In this document: piece by piece, positions 16,269 through 25,277 of the stretch
Numbering within the stretch: position 1 is the first letter of the stretch
How the letters are laid out: the number at the start of each line of letters is the position of its first letter
Assembly (NCBI RefSeq): GCF_005116665.1
Contig: NZ_SWCJ01000023.1
Coordinates: 1-60,367, forward strand
Reading direction: 5' to 3'
From: Ferrimonas aestuarii
GTDB lineage: Bacteria; Pseudomonadota; Gammaproteobacteria; Enterobacterales; Shewanellaceae
DNA length: 60,367 bases
The notes under the pieces: generated by a model
What the model was told of the DNA's origin: nothing
Database searches by the model: none
What the model saw: only the letters and a program-made list of their open reading frames with translations
Program-made: the position numbers and the translations under genes

Positions 16269-17045
16269 ATGAGCCCAATTAAATCTGCTGCAACTCGTGC
16301 GTTGTCCTTAATGGATCTGACCACGTTGAATGACCATGATACTGAGCAGGACATCATCGAACTGTGCAAACGCGCCAAAACCCCTGTCGGAAACACCACG
16401 TCGGTGTGTATCTATCCTCGCTTTGTCCCCATTGCCAAAAAACAGCTTCGTCTCCAAGGCACCCAAGACATTCGCGTGGTGACGGTAACCAATTTTCCCC
16501 ACGGTAATGACGACGTTGATATTGCCGTGGCAGAGACTCGAGCGGCGCTGATGTACGGCGCCGATGAAGTGGACGTGACCTTTCCATATCGTGCCTTGAT
16601 GGCGGGTGATGACAAGGTGGGATTTGAGATGGTGAAACAGTGTAAAGCAGCCTGTGGTGATACCCCGCTTAAAGTGATTCTGGAAACCGGCGAACTCAAA
16701 ACGCCGGAGCTAATCAGAAAGGCATCGGAAATCTCAATCAGAGCGGGGGCGGATATGATCAAAACCTCTACGGGAAAGGTGCCGGTTAACGCCACTCCTG
16801 AGGCTGCCAAGATTATGCTGTCGGTCATCAAAGAGATGAAAGTGCAAGACTATGTTGGCTTTAAGGCCTCGGGTGGCGTTCAGTCTGCTGAGGTGGCAAA
16901 GCTCTATTTGGATATGGCTGATGAGATGTTTGGGCGCGATTGGGCCAGCAGCAAAATGTACTATCGTTTCGGCGCATCCAGCTTGCTATCAAACCTGCTT
17001 TATACCCTCGGTGAGGGGGAGCAACAAAGCAGCAGTGGTTATTAA
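16269..17045 (+). CDS. deoC: Deoxyribose-phosphate aldolase
   Basis: Cytoplasmic class I aldolase splitting 2-deoxyribose 5-phosphate into acetaldehyde and glyceraldehyde 3-phosphate in deoxynucleoside catabolism. The 258-residue protein is of the E. coli DeoC type. Expected active-site residues are present: Asp102 (EVDVTFPY), Schiff-base Lys165 (GADMIKTSTGK) and Lys199 (VGFKASGG). ATG at 16269 follows GGAGA at 16259-16263. In many relatives deoC heads a deoCABD operon; here deoA, deoB and deoD do not follow, and the next gene is opposite in direction. Confidence 0.96.
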   Translation: MSPIKSAATRALSLMDLTTLNDHDTEQDIIELCKRAKTPVGNTTSVCIYPRFVPIAKKQLRLQGTQDIRVVTVTNFPHGNDDVDIAVAETRAALMYGADEVDVTFPYRALMAGDDKVGFEMVKQCKAACGDTPLKVILETGELKTPELIRKASEISIRAGADMIKTSTGKVPVNATPEAAKIMLSVIKEMKVQDYVGFKASGGVQSAEVAKLYLDMADEMFGRDWASSKMYYRFGASSLLSNLLYTLGEGEQQSSSGY

Positions 17046-17159
17046 CTCAAGACTGTCTCCTTGATGGCGCAAGGTTAATAGAGGGGAAGCTGAAGTCAAT
17101 TGCGATAGGCGGATGAGCGGGCACAGGTATACTGCCCGCCATCGCCTAGGCTCAGATGT

Positions 17160-18071
17160 TTAGCTCTGACTGTGCTTGGCTTTGATGTATTGCCCTGGGG
17201 TCATGCCGGTATGGTCTTTAAAGGCCCGAGTAAAGTGAGACTGGTCGTTAAACCCCAGCTCATGGCTAATGGCGGCGATGTTGGGTGAGTCGAGACTCAG
17301 CTTCTGCATTGCTAATTCCATGCGTTTACTCAGCAAGTATTGGTATGGGGTCACCCCGACACACTTTTTAAACTCCCGCAGAAAATAGAACTTGCTGCAG
17401 CGCAGCAGCTCTGCAAAATCATCCACCGAAATCGGTTTGCCGATATTCTCCATGATGAACGCATCGACCTTATCCACCTGGGTTTGATCAAACTTTGAGG
17501 CGCTCTGCTTGGCCTGTTGCAGGTCGATAAAATTGGAGTAGTTTTGAATGTAGTGGCCAGAGAGCAGCGACACTAGCCCGCTTAAGTAGGTGTTGCCGTT
17601 GCGGCCTTTGGCGATTATCTCCAGGACGAACAGCTCAATGATGCCACGAATGCTTGGATCGCTGACGTTGTAGTTATTCAAAAACTGCAGCGGCAGGTTG
17701 CCTATGGGCAGCGGGCAGTTGTCTAAAAACAGCTTCTCTTCAATGGCCAAAATAATGAAGTGGCATGGCTCGGATATCTCGTGGGTAAAAGGCGTAGTGG
17801 GCGGGTTGATCCAGATGTCATCAGTCACCGCCTTAATCGCCTCGGCATCATCGCCTGTGCCAACGTTCCAGTTCAGCTCTTTATCCAATGCTACCGCAAA
17901 ATAAAAGTAGGGGGTGTAGACGTTGGTTGGGTAAAAGTGAGGCGAACGGCCCTTCTCTAAAATGACTCCTTGCCAATCCAGTTTGTGGCTAGAGAACTCA
18001 ATTTCTAGTACCTCACCGCAGTCGGACGGGCTGTGATTGTCATAGTGAATAAACTGAAGTTTGGATCTCAT
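17160..18071 (-). CDS. AraC-family transcriptional regulator
   Basis: DNA-binding regulator of 303 residues with an N-terminal ligand domain (about 1-190) and a C-terminal AraC double helix-turn-helix (about 205-300), including ISVDDFAELLRCSKFYFLREF and the family signature ISHELGFNDQSHFTRAFK. It is transcribed away from the alpha/beta hydrolase gene at 18255 across a 183-bp shared intergenic region, so it most likely controls that unit. The inducer is unknown. ATG at 18071 has only a weak upstream purine stretch. Confidence 0.88.
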   Translation of the reverse strand: MRSKLQFIHYDNHSPSDCGEVLEIEFSSHKLDWQGVILEKGRSPHFYPTNVYTPYFYFAVALDKELNWNVGTGDDAEAIKAVTDDIWINPPTTPFTHEISEPCHFIILAIEEKLFLDNCPLPIGNLPLQFLNNYNVSDPSIRGIIELFVLEIIAKGRNGNTYLSGLVSLLSGHYIQNYSNFIDLQQAKQSASKFDQTQVDKVDAFIMENIGKPISVDDFAELLRCSKFYFLREFKKCVGVTPYQYLLSKRMELAMQKLSLDSPNIAAISHELGFNDQSHFTRAFKDHTGMTPGQYIKAKHSQS

Positions 18072-18254
18072 CGGCGTCTATCTGAGGCGGTCTGTTATGG
18101 GTTAAGCCTACCTCGTTTGCATAAAGTTCGGTATCTCAACTTGAGTAAACCCGAGCAAAAATCTACAAAACTCTGAGCAGCTTTGTTCAATCTGTTGGCG
18201 TCGCCGTTCACTAATCTACCTTCATCGACACAACACAGAGCGGCAGCACACACC

Positions 18255-19118
18255 ATGAGAAAAACAGTTCTACTATCCACCCTAGCATTCGCTTCTTCAT
18301 TCGCCTTTGCAGACGAGGTAACCAGCATGACTCAGATTGAAAACGGACAAAAACAGGCCATTGAACTGCATACCTCTGTTGGGGAGTTGGCGGCAAACCT
18401 TTACTTGCCTGAAGGGGTAGATAACCCTGCCGTGGTGGTGGTTACAGGGGCGTGGACAACGGTCAAAGAGCAGATGCCAGCCACCTACGCCGAGGCCTTG
18501 GTTAAGCAGGGCTATGCTGCGGTGACTTTTGATTTTCGTGGTTGGGGTGAGTCCAAAGATGCGATTCAATATTTAGAAGATCCGAGCCGTAAAGCAGAGG
18601 ACATCAATGCGGTTATCGATGCGGTATCTCAACTTGATGGCATTAACGCTGACAAAATAGCAGGGCTTGGGATCTGCGCATCCTCCGGTTACATGCTGGA
18701 TGCTGCCACCGCTAATGCCCAGCTTAAAGCCGTAGCCTTGGTTGCACCTTGGCTTCATAACCCTGAGATGGCTACAGCGATCTATGGTGGTGAAGAGAAT
18801 GCAGCCGCCTTGCTGGCAAGCGCCAAGGCCGCCGCAAACAGCGAACAACCGGTATTTATCGAGGCAGCCAGTACGACCAATGCCGAATCATTGATGTATC
18901 AGGCGCCTTATTATACCGAAACTGACCGAGGCCTGATCCCTGAGTACGACAATCTCTATAACGTGGCATCATGGACCGGCTGGTTAAACTACGATGCATT
19001 GGCAAGTGCGCAAAACCTAGAGAAGCCGGTGATGATGGTGGCATCTGAAGCGATGGCTCTGCCGGGCGGTGCTCATGCTTATCTGGAACAATCTGGCGAC
19101 AACATACAGGCAGTGTGA
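18255..19118 (+). CDS. Exported alpha/beta hydrolase ending at an in-frame UGA
   Basis: Alpha/beta hydrolase with an N-terminal signal peptide (MRKTVLLSTLAFASSFAFA, cleavage near 19-20). DFRGWGES near residue 96 and the nucleophile-elbow-like GICASSGYML are visible; the elbow has Cys where Ser is usual. The frame stops at TGA 19116-19118 after 287 residues, but continues open for 31 more sense codons to TAA at 19212-19214, and that extension contains SQFDFYDQP, which looks like the normal C-terminal motif of the family. So the gene is probably nonsense-interrupted, perhaps from a Trp codon (TGG). First of four genes facing the AraC regulator. Confidence 0.8.
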   Translation: MRKTVLLSTLAFASSFAFADEVTSMTQIENGQKQAIELHTSVGELAANLYLPEGVDNPAVVVVTGAWTTVKEQMPATYAEALVKQGYAAVTFDFRGWGESKDAIQYLEDPSRKAEDINAVIDAVSQLDGINADKIAGLGICASSGYMLDAATANAQLKAVALVAPWLHNPEMATAIYGGEENAAALLASAKAAANSEQPVFIEAASTTNAESLMYQAPYYTETDRGLIPEYDNLYNVASWTGWLNYDALASAQNLEKPVMMVASEAMALPGGAHAYLEQSGDNIQAV

Positions 19119-19214
19119 CTTGATGGCGTGTCTCAGTTTGATTTCTATGACCAGCCAAAAGCAGTATCTGATTCCGTTGAAATCGTAACTCGTTTCTTTG
19201 GCGAGGCCCTATAA
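19116..19214 (+). other. In-frame UGA and conserved-looking C-terminal extension of the hydrolase
   Basis: The UGA is followed by C, a context known to favour readthrough. The 31 codons after it stay in frame, encode plausible hydrolase C terminus (LDGVSQFDFYDQPKAV and a final RFFGEAL) and end at a TAA overlapping the Shine-Dalgarno of the next gene. No bacterial SECIS-like hairpin was evident right after the UGA. In YcjY-like relatives a His occupies the position of Gln in SQFDFYD (from memory). Confidence 0.6.
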
Positions 19215-19224
19215 GGAGCGACCT

Positions 19225-19812
19225 ATGAACCGGATGATTAAAGGCGTATTAGCAGTGGCGTTATCGGTATGTGCCCTAAGCGCACAATCGAAAGATTCCA
19301 CCACAATGTCATTAGACGAAGCGCAGATCCGCAGCAACATTCAGGGGTTTGCCACTCTCGCCGACCAAGGGGCGTTCGAATACCTTGGCCGCTTGTTGGC
19401 GCCAGAGTTGGTGGTGGACTACTCCTCTCTGTTTGGTGGGCAAGCGGCTACAGTGACTAATGCCGCACTGATGAAACAGTGGGCGGCATTTCTACCGGGT
19501 TTTGATGCCACCTTTCATCAGTTGACGGATTTGCGTGTGGTCATTGAGGGTGACAATGCGCTGGCCACGGTGAGCTTTACCGCCAGGCATTACCTTAATC
19601 ATAAGCAAGGGGTCGATGGCGAAACCGGCTTTTGGTCTGTATTTGGTGAGTATGAGTTTGGCCTTAATCGCTTCGAAGATAACTGGGTGATTAACTCAGT
19701 AACGCTGAAGCGACAAGGAGAGAGGGGCAATCGGGGTGTGCTTGAACTGGCCCCACGACACGCTGAGCATAATTTGCAGCAACGAGGGGCAAAGCGAGTG
19801 GAGTTTCACTAG
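19225..19812 (+). CDS. Exported NTF2/SnoaL-like protein
   Basis: A 195-residue protein with a signal peptide (about 1-22, ending near ALSAQS) and one SnoaL/NTF2-like alpha+beta cone domain (about 30-165). This fold binds small hydrophobic ligands or acts as an isomerase, dehydratase or cyclase, so the activity cannot be named. ATG at 19225 follows AAGGAG (19213-19218), which overlaps the readthrough stop of the hydrolase. Second gene of the AraC-linked unit. Confidence 0.82.
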   Translation: MNRMIKGVLAVALSVCALSAQSKDSTTMSLDEAQIRSNIQGFATLADQGAFEYLGRLLAPELVVDYSSLFGGQAATVTNAALMKQWAAFLPGFDATFHQLTDLRVVIEGDNALATVSFTARHYLNHKQGVDGETGFWSVFGEYEFGLNRFEDNWVINSVTLKRQGERGNRGVLELAPRHAEHNLQQRGAKRVEFH

Positions 19813-19875
19813 CTTTACCGTTATCGCTTCGGCTTTGGCCGGAGCGATTGTCTCCATTTGAAAGAGAATCACCAC

Positions 19876-20772
19876 ATGAGAGCACTACTTTTCATCTTCT
19901 TGGCCACGGTATTGATGCCGCTGACGGCCCTGTCAAGGCCGTTGCCGCCAACTTCAGCTCAGCAGCACAGCATTGACCGCTTCTTCGAGCAGTATCAATT
20001 AATTGAAGCTAAGGGCTTTGAGGCCTTTGCCAAAGCACGTTCGACCCTCCTCAGTGAGCAAATCCAGACCTTAGTGGTGGTAGATGGCATTGAGCGTTAT
20101 CAGGGTATCAAAGGCCACATTGACTCAATTTCCGATTGGGCCAAGCAGTTTCAAACTGGAACCGATTTTCAGTATCGAGTGATTGGTGTGCTGGCGGATG
20201 GCCGAGTCAAAGTCGCTTTGGATGGCACGCTGACTCAAACGTACGGCGACAAGGTTCGGACTCTGTCGCCACAGCAGCATCGCTGGACCGAGTATTTCAC
20301 CTTCGATGACCAAGGTCGGATTGCCACCCTAGAGGTGGTGATGAATCTGCTCAGTCACAATTACGACCAAAGCGCGCGAGCGAATTTCAGCCCTAACGAC
20401 GTGGCCAGTTTTATCTACCAGTGGTTTGCCGGATTCGATCATCAACGGGAAGTGGGCTATTTCCTAGAGCGAATCGCATCTCCGGTCGATATGCACTATC
20501 CCGATGCGCCGCTTCGCTCTCAAGCTGACTTTTTAGCTTGGTATAAAGAGGTGACCGACAACATCGTGTTTAACTCTCACGAGCTTACCGAGCTTGAGAT
20601 TGAGCCGGTTTCAACCACACGTTGGTTCGTAAGCTTTAATGTGCGCTGGCAGGCTCGTGCCGCTAATGGTGAGCATTATGACGTGGTGGTCAATCAAAGA
20701 GTGAATGTCGTTAATCAGCAAGGGCAATTAAAGATCGCAAAGCTTCGGGCTCACGTGGTCAATGCCGAATAA
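19876..20772 (+). CDS. Exported protein with two NTF2-like domains
   Basis: A 298-residue protein with a signal peptide (MRALLFIFLATVLMPLTALS, cleaved near 20-22) and what looks like two consecutive NTF2-like domains (about 30-150 and 165-295), both with the helix-start and beta-sheet pattern of the upstream gene product. Start ATG at 19876 after AAAGAGAAT; an upstream in-frame TTG at 19858 would spoil the signal peptide. Function unknown; third gene of the unit. Confidence 0.78.
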   Translation: MRALLFIFLATVLMPLTALSRPLPPTSAQQHSIDRFFEQYQLIEAKGFEAFAKARSTLLSEQIQTLVVVDGIERYQGIKGHIDSISDWAKQFQTGTDFQYRVIGVLADGRVKVALDGTLTQTYGDKVRTLSPQQHRWTEYFTFDDQGRIATLEVVMNLLSHNYDQSARANFSPNDVASFIYQWFAGFDHQREVGYFLERIASPVDMHYPDAPLRSQADFLAWYKEVTDNIVFNSHELTELEIEPVSTTRWFVSFNVRWQARAANGEHYDVVVNQRVNVVNQQGQLKIAKLRAHVVNAE

Positions 20773-20811
20773 GCAACTTACGCGATAAAAAATGAACGTT
20801 GGGGAGCAGTA

Positions 20812-21504
20812 ATGAATCCTAAAGTGGCATTGGTGACCGGAGCTAATCGGGGCTTAGGTCGAGAAACCTGTCGTCAACTGTTAGCAAAAGGCTATCGAGT
20901 TATTGTTAGTGCTCGTTCGTTACAAGCGGCTCAGCAAACCGTTGACCAGCTTGATAGTCCGCTTGCTGTGGCGGCCAAGCTGGATGTGACTGGTGTGCAG
21001 AGCATCACCAACTTGGTGTTTCAGATCTCTCAGAACTTTGGCGTATTGGATCTGCTTATTAATAATGCAGCCATCCATTACGACACCTGGCAGCATGCGG
21101 TGAATGCCGATCTCCCTCAAGTGAGGGAAGCCGCCGAGACCAACTTGTACGGTCCATGGCAGATGGTACAAAGCTTTCTGCCGCTACTAAGACTGAGCAG
21201 GGCGGGGCGTATCGTTAACGTCAGTAGCGGTGCTGGAGCGCTATCGAACATGAGTGGTTCGACCCCTGCTTACAGTCTGTCGAAGCTGGCACTAAATGGC
21301 TTAACTCAGATGCTGGCGGCAGAACTTAACGAGGACGGCATCTTAGTTAATGCGGTGTGCCCCGGCTGGGTCGCCACCGATATGGGCGGCGCTGGCGGGC
21401 GTCCAATAGAAGATGGCGCCAGTGGCATTGTGTGGGCGGCAACCTTACCAGACAGCGGCCCAAGCGGAGGCTTCTTCCGAGATGGAAAACCCATCGCTTG
21501 GTGA
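20812..21504 (+). CDS. Short-chain dehydrogenase/reductase
   Basis: Classical SDR of 230 residues, cytoplasmic and NAD(P)H dependent. TGANRGLG (residues 9-16) binds the cofactor, NNAA follows, Ser of NVSS and the YSLSK active-site motif are present, and VCPGWVATDM closes the cofactor site. It resembles carbonyl-reductase-like SDRs. It is the last gene of the AraC-linked unit, with a small gap after the NTF2-like gene. Substrate unknown. Confidence 0.9.
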   Translation: MNPKVALVTGANRGLGRETCRQLLAKGYRVIVSARSLQAAQQTVDQLDSPLAVAAKLDVTGVQSITNLVFQISQNFGVLDLLINNAAIHYDTWQHAVNADLPQVREAAETNLYGPWQMVQSFLPLLRLSRAGRIVNVSSGAGALSNMSGSTPAYSLSKLALNGLTQMLAAELNEDGILVNAVCPGWVATDMGGAGGRPIEDGASGIVWAATLPDSGPSGGFFRDGKPIAW

Positions 21505-21517
21505 GTCAAAGCCACAA

Positions 21518-22432
21518 TTAAGAGTTGCTGCCTTTGAGTTGTCGCCTTTGTTGTAGCAACGGACTAAGCAGAATCATAGCGGCACCCAGCAGTGCCAGTG
21601 AGTTTGGTATCTCGGAGAACATCACTAGGCCAAGCACAAGGGCATAGAGAATCTTCATATATTCCACATTAGCAACCACATTCGCAGCTGCATAATGGTA
21701 GGCACTGACGCCAACCCACTGCGCTAGCGATGAGAGCACGCCTACAGCGACAAGCCAACACCACTGCTCAGGCGTTGGCCACTGCCAAATAGCTATGGAG
21801 GGGATCAGCGCCATAACTCCGACCGCAATTGCTTGGTAGCTTAGTATCGCCAGTTTACTTTCGCAGCCGCTGAGTTTTCTTACACATAGCACGGCGATGG
21901 CCGCACCTAAGGCACCCAGTAAGCCAACCGCGACGTAGTCGATCTCCTGCGTAGAAAAGTTCGGTTGAATGACCAAACAAACTCCCATAAACCCAGTCAA
22001 AAGTACTAACCAACGGGAGTTCGAAACGCCCTCTTTTAACCAAAGACTAGAGAGGGCGGCGACAAAAAGTACTTGAGTGAACCCGATAGCGGTGGCATTG
22101 GCTAATGGCAGTTCGGCAAAGGTGAGAAAACCACAGTAGAGGGCGGTAAATGCCCCAGCGATTCTAGCGCTGTGTAGGGCTTTGTATTTGGGCTTAAATA
22201 AACTTGATTGTGCTTTTATTATGCCCGGCAGCAGTAGGGCAATGAAGACCAATTGCCGAAACAGCAGGATCTGAATTGGGTCTATGCTTTGGCTTAAGCG
22301 CTTCACTATGGTTGCCACTAGAGTAAACAATAGCGTCGACAACAGGGCCAGTAGTACGCCTTTGCGGGTAGGAGCCAATCTAGTTAAAGCCAATGTTAGG
22401 GTTTGTTGTAGGGTATGTATTGACGCATTCAT
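21518..22432 (-). CDS. DMT-superfamily (EamA) transporter
   Basis: Inner-membrane transporter of 304 residues with about ten hydrophobic segments in two five-helix EamA repeats (about 25-150 and 165-290), the usual length for the family. Related proteins export amino acids or metabolites; the substrate is not readable here. ATG at 22432. It converges on the SDR gene with a 13-bp gap, and no terminator is visible between them. Confidence 0.85.
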   Translation of the reverse strand: MNASIHTLQQTLTLALTRLAPTRKGVLLALLSTLLFTLVATIVKRLSQSIDPIQILLFRQLVFIALLLPGIIKAQSSLFKPKYKALHSARIAGAFTALYCGFLTFAELPLANATAIGFTQVLFVAALSSLWLKEGVSNSRWLVLLTGFMGVCLVIQPNFSTQEIDYVAVGLLGALGAAIAVLCVRKLSGCESKLAILSYQAIAVGVMALIPSIAIWQWPTPEQWCWLVAVGVLSSLAQWVGVSAYHYAAANVVANVEYMKILYALVLGLVMFSEIPNSLALLGAAMILLSPLLQQRRQLKGSNS

Positions 22433-22514
22433 GATGATACCTGAGGCTGTAAAAGCGGCAGTATCAAGGTGACACCAATAGTCGGGTCAAGCCCCTTATG
22501 GTCATACGGCGCAA

Positions 22515-22545
22515 TAAAAAACCCGAAGCAGAGCTTCGGGCTTTG
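22515..22545 (-). terminator. adhE terminator
   Basis: Stem CCCGAAGC/GCTTCGGG with a 3-nt loop; read on the minus strand it is followed by TTTTTTA. It lies about 35 bp after the adhE stop. Confidence 0.85.
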
Positions 22546-22579
22546 TCGTCTTTAAGCGGTTGTCGCTTTACGTTAACGA

Positions 22580-25186
22580 TTACTGATCGTTATCTTGGTA
22601 TGGGCGACCATAGTAGCTGTCTAGCAGCAACTGTTTTAGCTCGCTGATCAGCGGGTAACGAGGGTTCGCACCGGTGCACTGATCATCAAAGGCCTCTTCA
22701 GCCACTTCATCCAGTTTCGCCAAGAAGTCCGCTTCGTTAACGCCAGCAGCTTGGATGGACTCAGGGATATCCAAAGTACGCTTAAGCTCTTCCACGTGGG
22801 CAATCAGCTTCTCTAGCTTCTCTTCGTCGCTGTTACCACCCAAACGCAGGTGATCGGCAATGGCGGCGTAGCGGCACAGTGCTTGAGGGCGATCGTATTG
22901 GCTAAAGGCGGTCTGCTTGGTTGGCAAGTCAGTACCGTTAAAGCGCATCACGTTGGTGATCAGCAGGGCGTTCGCCAAGCCGTGAGGCAGGTGGAACTCA
23001 GCGCCAATCTTGTGGGCCATGGAGTGGCAAATACCCAAGAAGGCGTTCGCAAAGGCAATGCCTGCGATGGTAGCCGCATTGTGCACACGCTCTTTAGCAA
23101 CCGGAGCATCAGCGCCTCCTTGGTAGCTGTCAGGCAGGTGCTTGAACAGCAGATCCAGCGCTTGCAGGGCTTGGCCGTCGGAGTATTCGTTGGCCATGAC
23201 CGAAACGTAAGCTTCCAGAGCGTGGGTTACCGCATCGATACCACCAAAAGCGGTCAGCGATTTCGGCATGTTCATCACCAAGTTAGCGTCAACGATGGCC
23301 ATGTTTGGCGTGAGCTCGTAATCGGCAATAGGATACTTGGTGCCAGTTTCTTCATCGGTCACTACCGCAAATGGAGTGACTTCTGAGCCAGTTCCTGAGG
23401 TGGTCGGGATGGCAATCAGCTCCGCTTTGGTGCCCATCTTAGGGAAGCGGTAGATACGCTTACGGATGTCCATGAAGCGCAGTGCCAAGTCGGCAAAGTG
23501 CACGTCAGGATGTTCGTACATTACCCACATGATCTTAGCTGCATCCATAGGGGAGCCGCCGCCAAGGGCAATAATGACGTCAGGCTTGAAGCTGTGCAGC
23601 ATCTGCGCGCCTTTCTCGACCACCGCCAGAGTAGGATCCGCTTCCACTTCGTAGAACACTTCCACTTCTAGGCCTTGAGACTTCAAGATGCGGATGGTCT
23701 CGTCACAATAACCGTTGTTGAATAGGAAACGGTCGGTGACGATGCAAGCGCGCTTGCGATCGGAGAGCTCTTCAAGGGCGACCGACAGGGCACCGCGGCG
23801 GAAGTAGATAGACTTAGGCAGTTTGTGCCACAACATATTCTCGGCTCGCTTAGCAACGGTTTTCTTATTGATAAGGTGCTGTGGACCTACGTTTTCAGAG
23901 ATGGAGTTGCCGCCCCAAGAGCCGCAGCCCAAGGTCAGCGATGGCGCCAGCTTGAAGTTGTACAGATCACCGATGCCGCCTTGAGAAGCCGGGGTATTGA
24001 TCAGAATACGGGCGGTCTTCATGCGGTGACCGAAATCGCGAATGCGCTCAGCTTGCAGATCTTGATCTGTATAGAGGCCTGAGGTGTGGCCGATGCCGCC
24101 GAGTGCCACAAGGGCTTCTGCCATGGTGGCGGCTTCTTCGTAATCTTTGGCGCGGTACATCGCCAGCGTCGGCGACAGTTTTTCGTGGGCAAAGGGCTCA
24201 TCGATGGTGACCTTAGTCACTTCGCCAATCAGCACTTTAGTGCGAGCCGGTACCTTAACGCCTGCCATCTCGGCAATTTTGGCTGCAGGCTGACCAACGA
24301 TGTCGGCGTTTAGGTTGCCGTTGGTTAGCAGTACTTTGCGAACCTTGCTCAGCTCGGTTTTGTTAAGCAGGTAACCGCCGCTCTTAGCAAAACGCTCGCG
24401 CATCTCGTCATAGGCGCTATCCACGATGATGACTGATTGCTCAGAAGCACACACTACACCGTTATCGAAGGTTTTAGACATCAGGATAGAGCTGACCGCA
24501 CGTTTGATGTCGGCGGTTTCATCCACCACGATTGGGGTGTTACCGGCACCAACGCCAATGGCTGGTTTACCTGAGCTGTAAGCGGCCTTAACCATGCCTG
24601 GTCCACCGGTGGCCAGAATCAGGTTGATGTCATCGTGACTCATCAGGTGGTTCGATAAGGCTACAGAAGGCGCATCAATCCAGCCGATGATGTCTTTGGG
24701 CGCGCCTGCTGCCACCGCAGCATCTAACACCAGCTTCGCAGCCGCGTTGGTGGCCAACTTGGCCCGCGGGTGTGGTGAGAAGATGATGCCATTACGGGTC
24801 TTTAAGCTGATTAGCGCTTTAAAGATGGCGGTGGAGGTTGGGTTGGTGGTGGGCACAATGCCGCAGATGATGCCGACGGGCTCGGCAATGGTGATGGTGC
24901 CTCCGGTTTCATCCTCTTCAAGGATGCCGCAGGTCTGCTCATCTTTATACTTGTTGTAGATGTATTCAGAAGCGAAGTGGTTTTTGATCACCTTATCTTC
25001 CAACACGCCCATGCCGGTCTCTTCCACAGCTTGACGGGCTAGGGGAATTCGGGCATTGGCGGCGGCCAGCGCTGCCGCACGGAAGATGGTGTCTACCTGC
25101 TCCTGACTGAAGCTGGCGAACTCTTGTTGTGCTCGCTTAACGCGAGCCACTAGGGCATCCAGCCGGGCAATCTCTTTGTCTGCCAT
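22580..25186 (-). CDS. adhE: Bifunctional acetaldehyde-CoA/alcohol dehydrogenase
   Basis: AdhE converts acetyl-CoA to acetaldehyde and then to ethanol, regenerating NAD+ in fermentation; it forms cytoplasmic spirosomes. The 868-residue length matches the family. Residues about 1-440 are the aldehyde dehydrogenase half with catalytic Cys in NGVVCASEQS; residues about 450-860 are the iron-dependent alcohol dehydrogenase half with GGGSPMDAAK, PTTSGTGSEVTPFAV and the metal-ligand stretch CHSMAHKIGAEFHLPHG. ATG at 25186 follows GAGGAT. The 300-bp upstream region holds a 19-bp palindrome and a leader inverted repeat, which suggests dedicated regulation. Confidence 0.98.
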   Translation of the reverse strand: MADKEIARLDALVARVKRAQQEFASFSQEQVDTIFRAAALAAANARIPLARQAVEETGMGVLEDKVIKNHFASEYIYNKYKDEQTCGILEEDETGGTITIAEPVGIICGIVPTTNPTSTAIFKALISLKTRNGIIFSPHPRAKLATNAAAKLVLDAAVAAGAPKDIIGWIDAPSVALSNHLMSHDDINLILATGGPGMVKAAYSSGKPAIGVGAGNTPIVVDETADIKRAVSSILMSKTFDNGVVCASEQSVIIVDSAYDEMRERFAKSGGYLLNKTELSKVRKVLLTNGNLNADIVGQPAAKIAEMAGVKVPARTKVLIGEVTKVTIDEPFAHEKLSPTLAMYRAKDYEEAATMAEALVALGGIGHTSGLYTDQDLQAERIRDFGHRMKTARILINTPASQGGIGDLYNFKLAPSLTLGCGSWGGNSISENVGPQHLINKKTVAKRAENMLWHKLPKSIYFRRGALSVALEELSDRKRACIVTDRFLFNNGYCDETIRILKSQGLEVEVFYEVEADPTLAVVEKGAQMLHSFKPDVIIALGGGSPMDAAKIMWVMYEHPDVHFADLALRFMDIRKRIYRFPKMGTKAELIAIPTTSGTGSEVTPFAVVTDEETGTKYPIADYELTPNMAIVDANLVMNMPKSLTAFGGIDAVTHALEAYVSVMANEYSDGQALQALDLLFKHLPDSYQGGADAPVAKERVHNAATIAGIAFANAFLGICHSMAHKIGAEFHLPHGLANALLITNVMRFNGTDLPTKQTAFSQYDRPQALCRYAAIADHLRLGGNSDEEKLEKLIAHVEELKRTLDIPESIQAAGVNEADFLAKLDEVAEEAFDDQCTGANPRYPLISELKQLLLDSYYGRPYQDNDQ

Positions 25187-25208
25187 CTAAACTATCCTCA
25201 AATTTAAA

Positions 25209-25268
25209 AACACTTTCCTCTGAATACGGCTCAGTATAGGCATCAATAACGGACTCAGGAAAAGTGTT
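25209..25268 (-). promoter_or_regulatory. Inverted repeat in adhE leader
   Basis: AACACTTTCCT (25209-25219) and AGGAAAAGTGTT (25257-25268) are complementary apart from a single bulged A, with a 37-nt loop. It would sit in the adhE mRNA leader just upstream of the ribosome binding site. Confidence 0.45.
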
Positions 25269-25277
25269 CTCAATGTG

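Noticed and set aside
19116..19160. Selenocysteine insertion at the in-frame UGA
   Set aside because: No hairpin of bacterial SECIS form right after the UGA and no known selenoprotein in this family; nonsense mutation or readthrough is simpler.
22850..23386. 178-codon frame antisense to adhE
   Set aside because: Shadow of adhE codon usage without family similarity.
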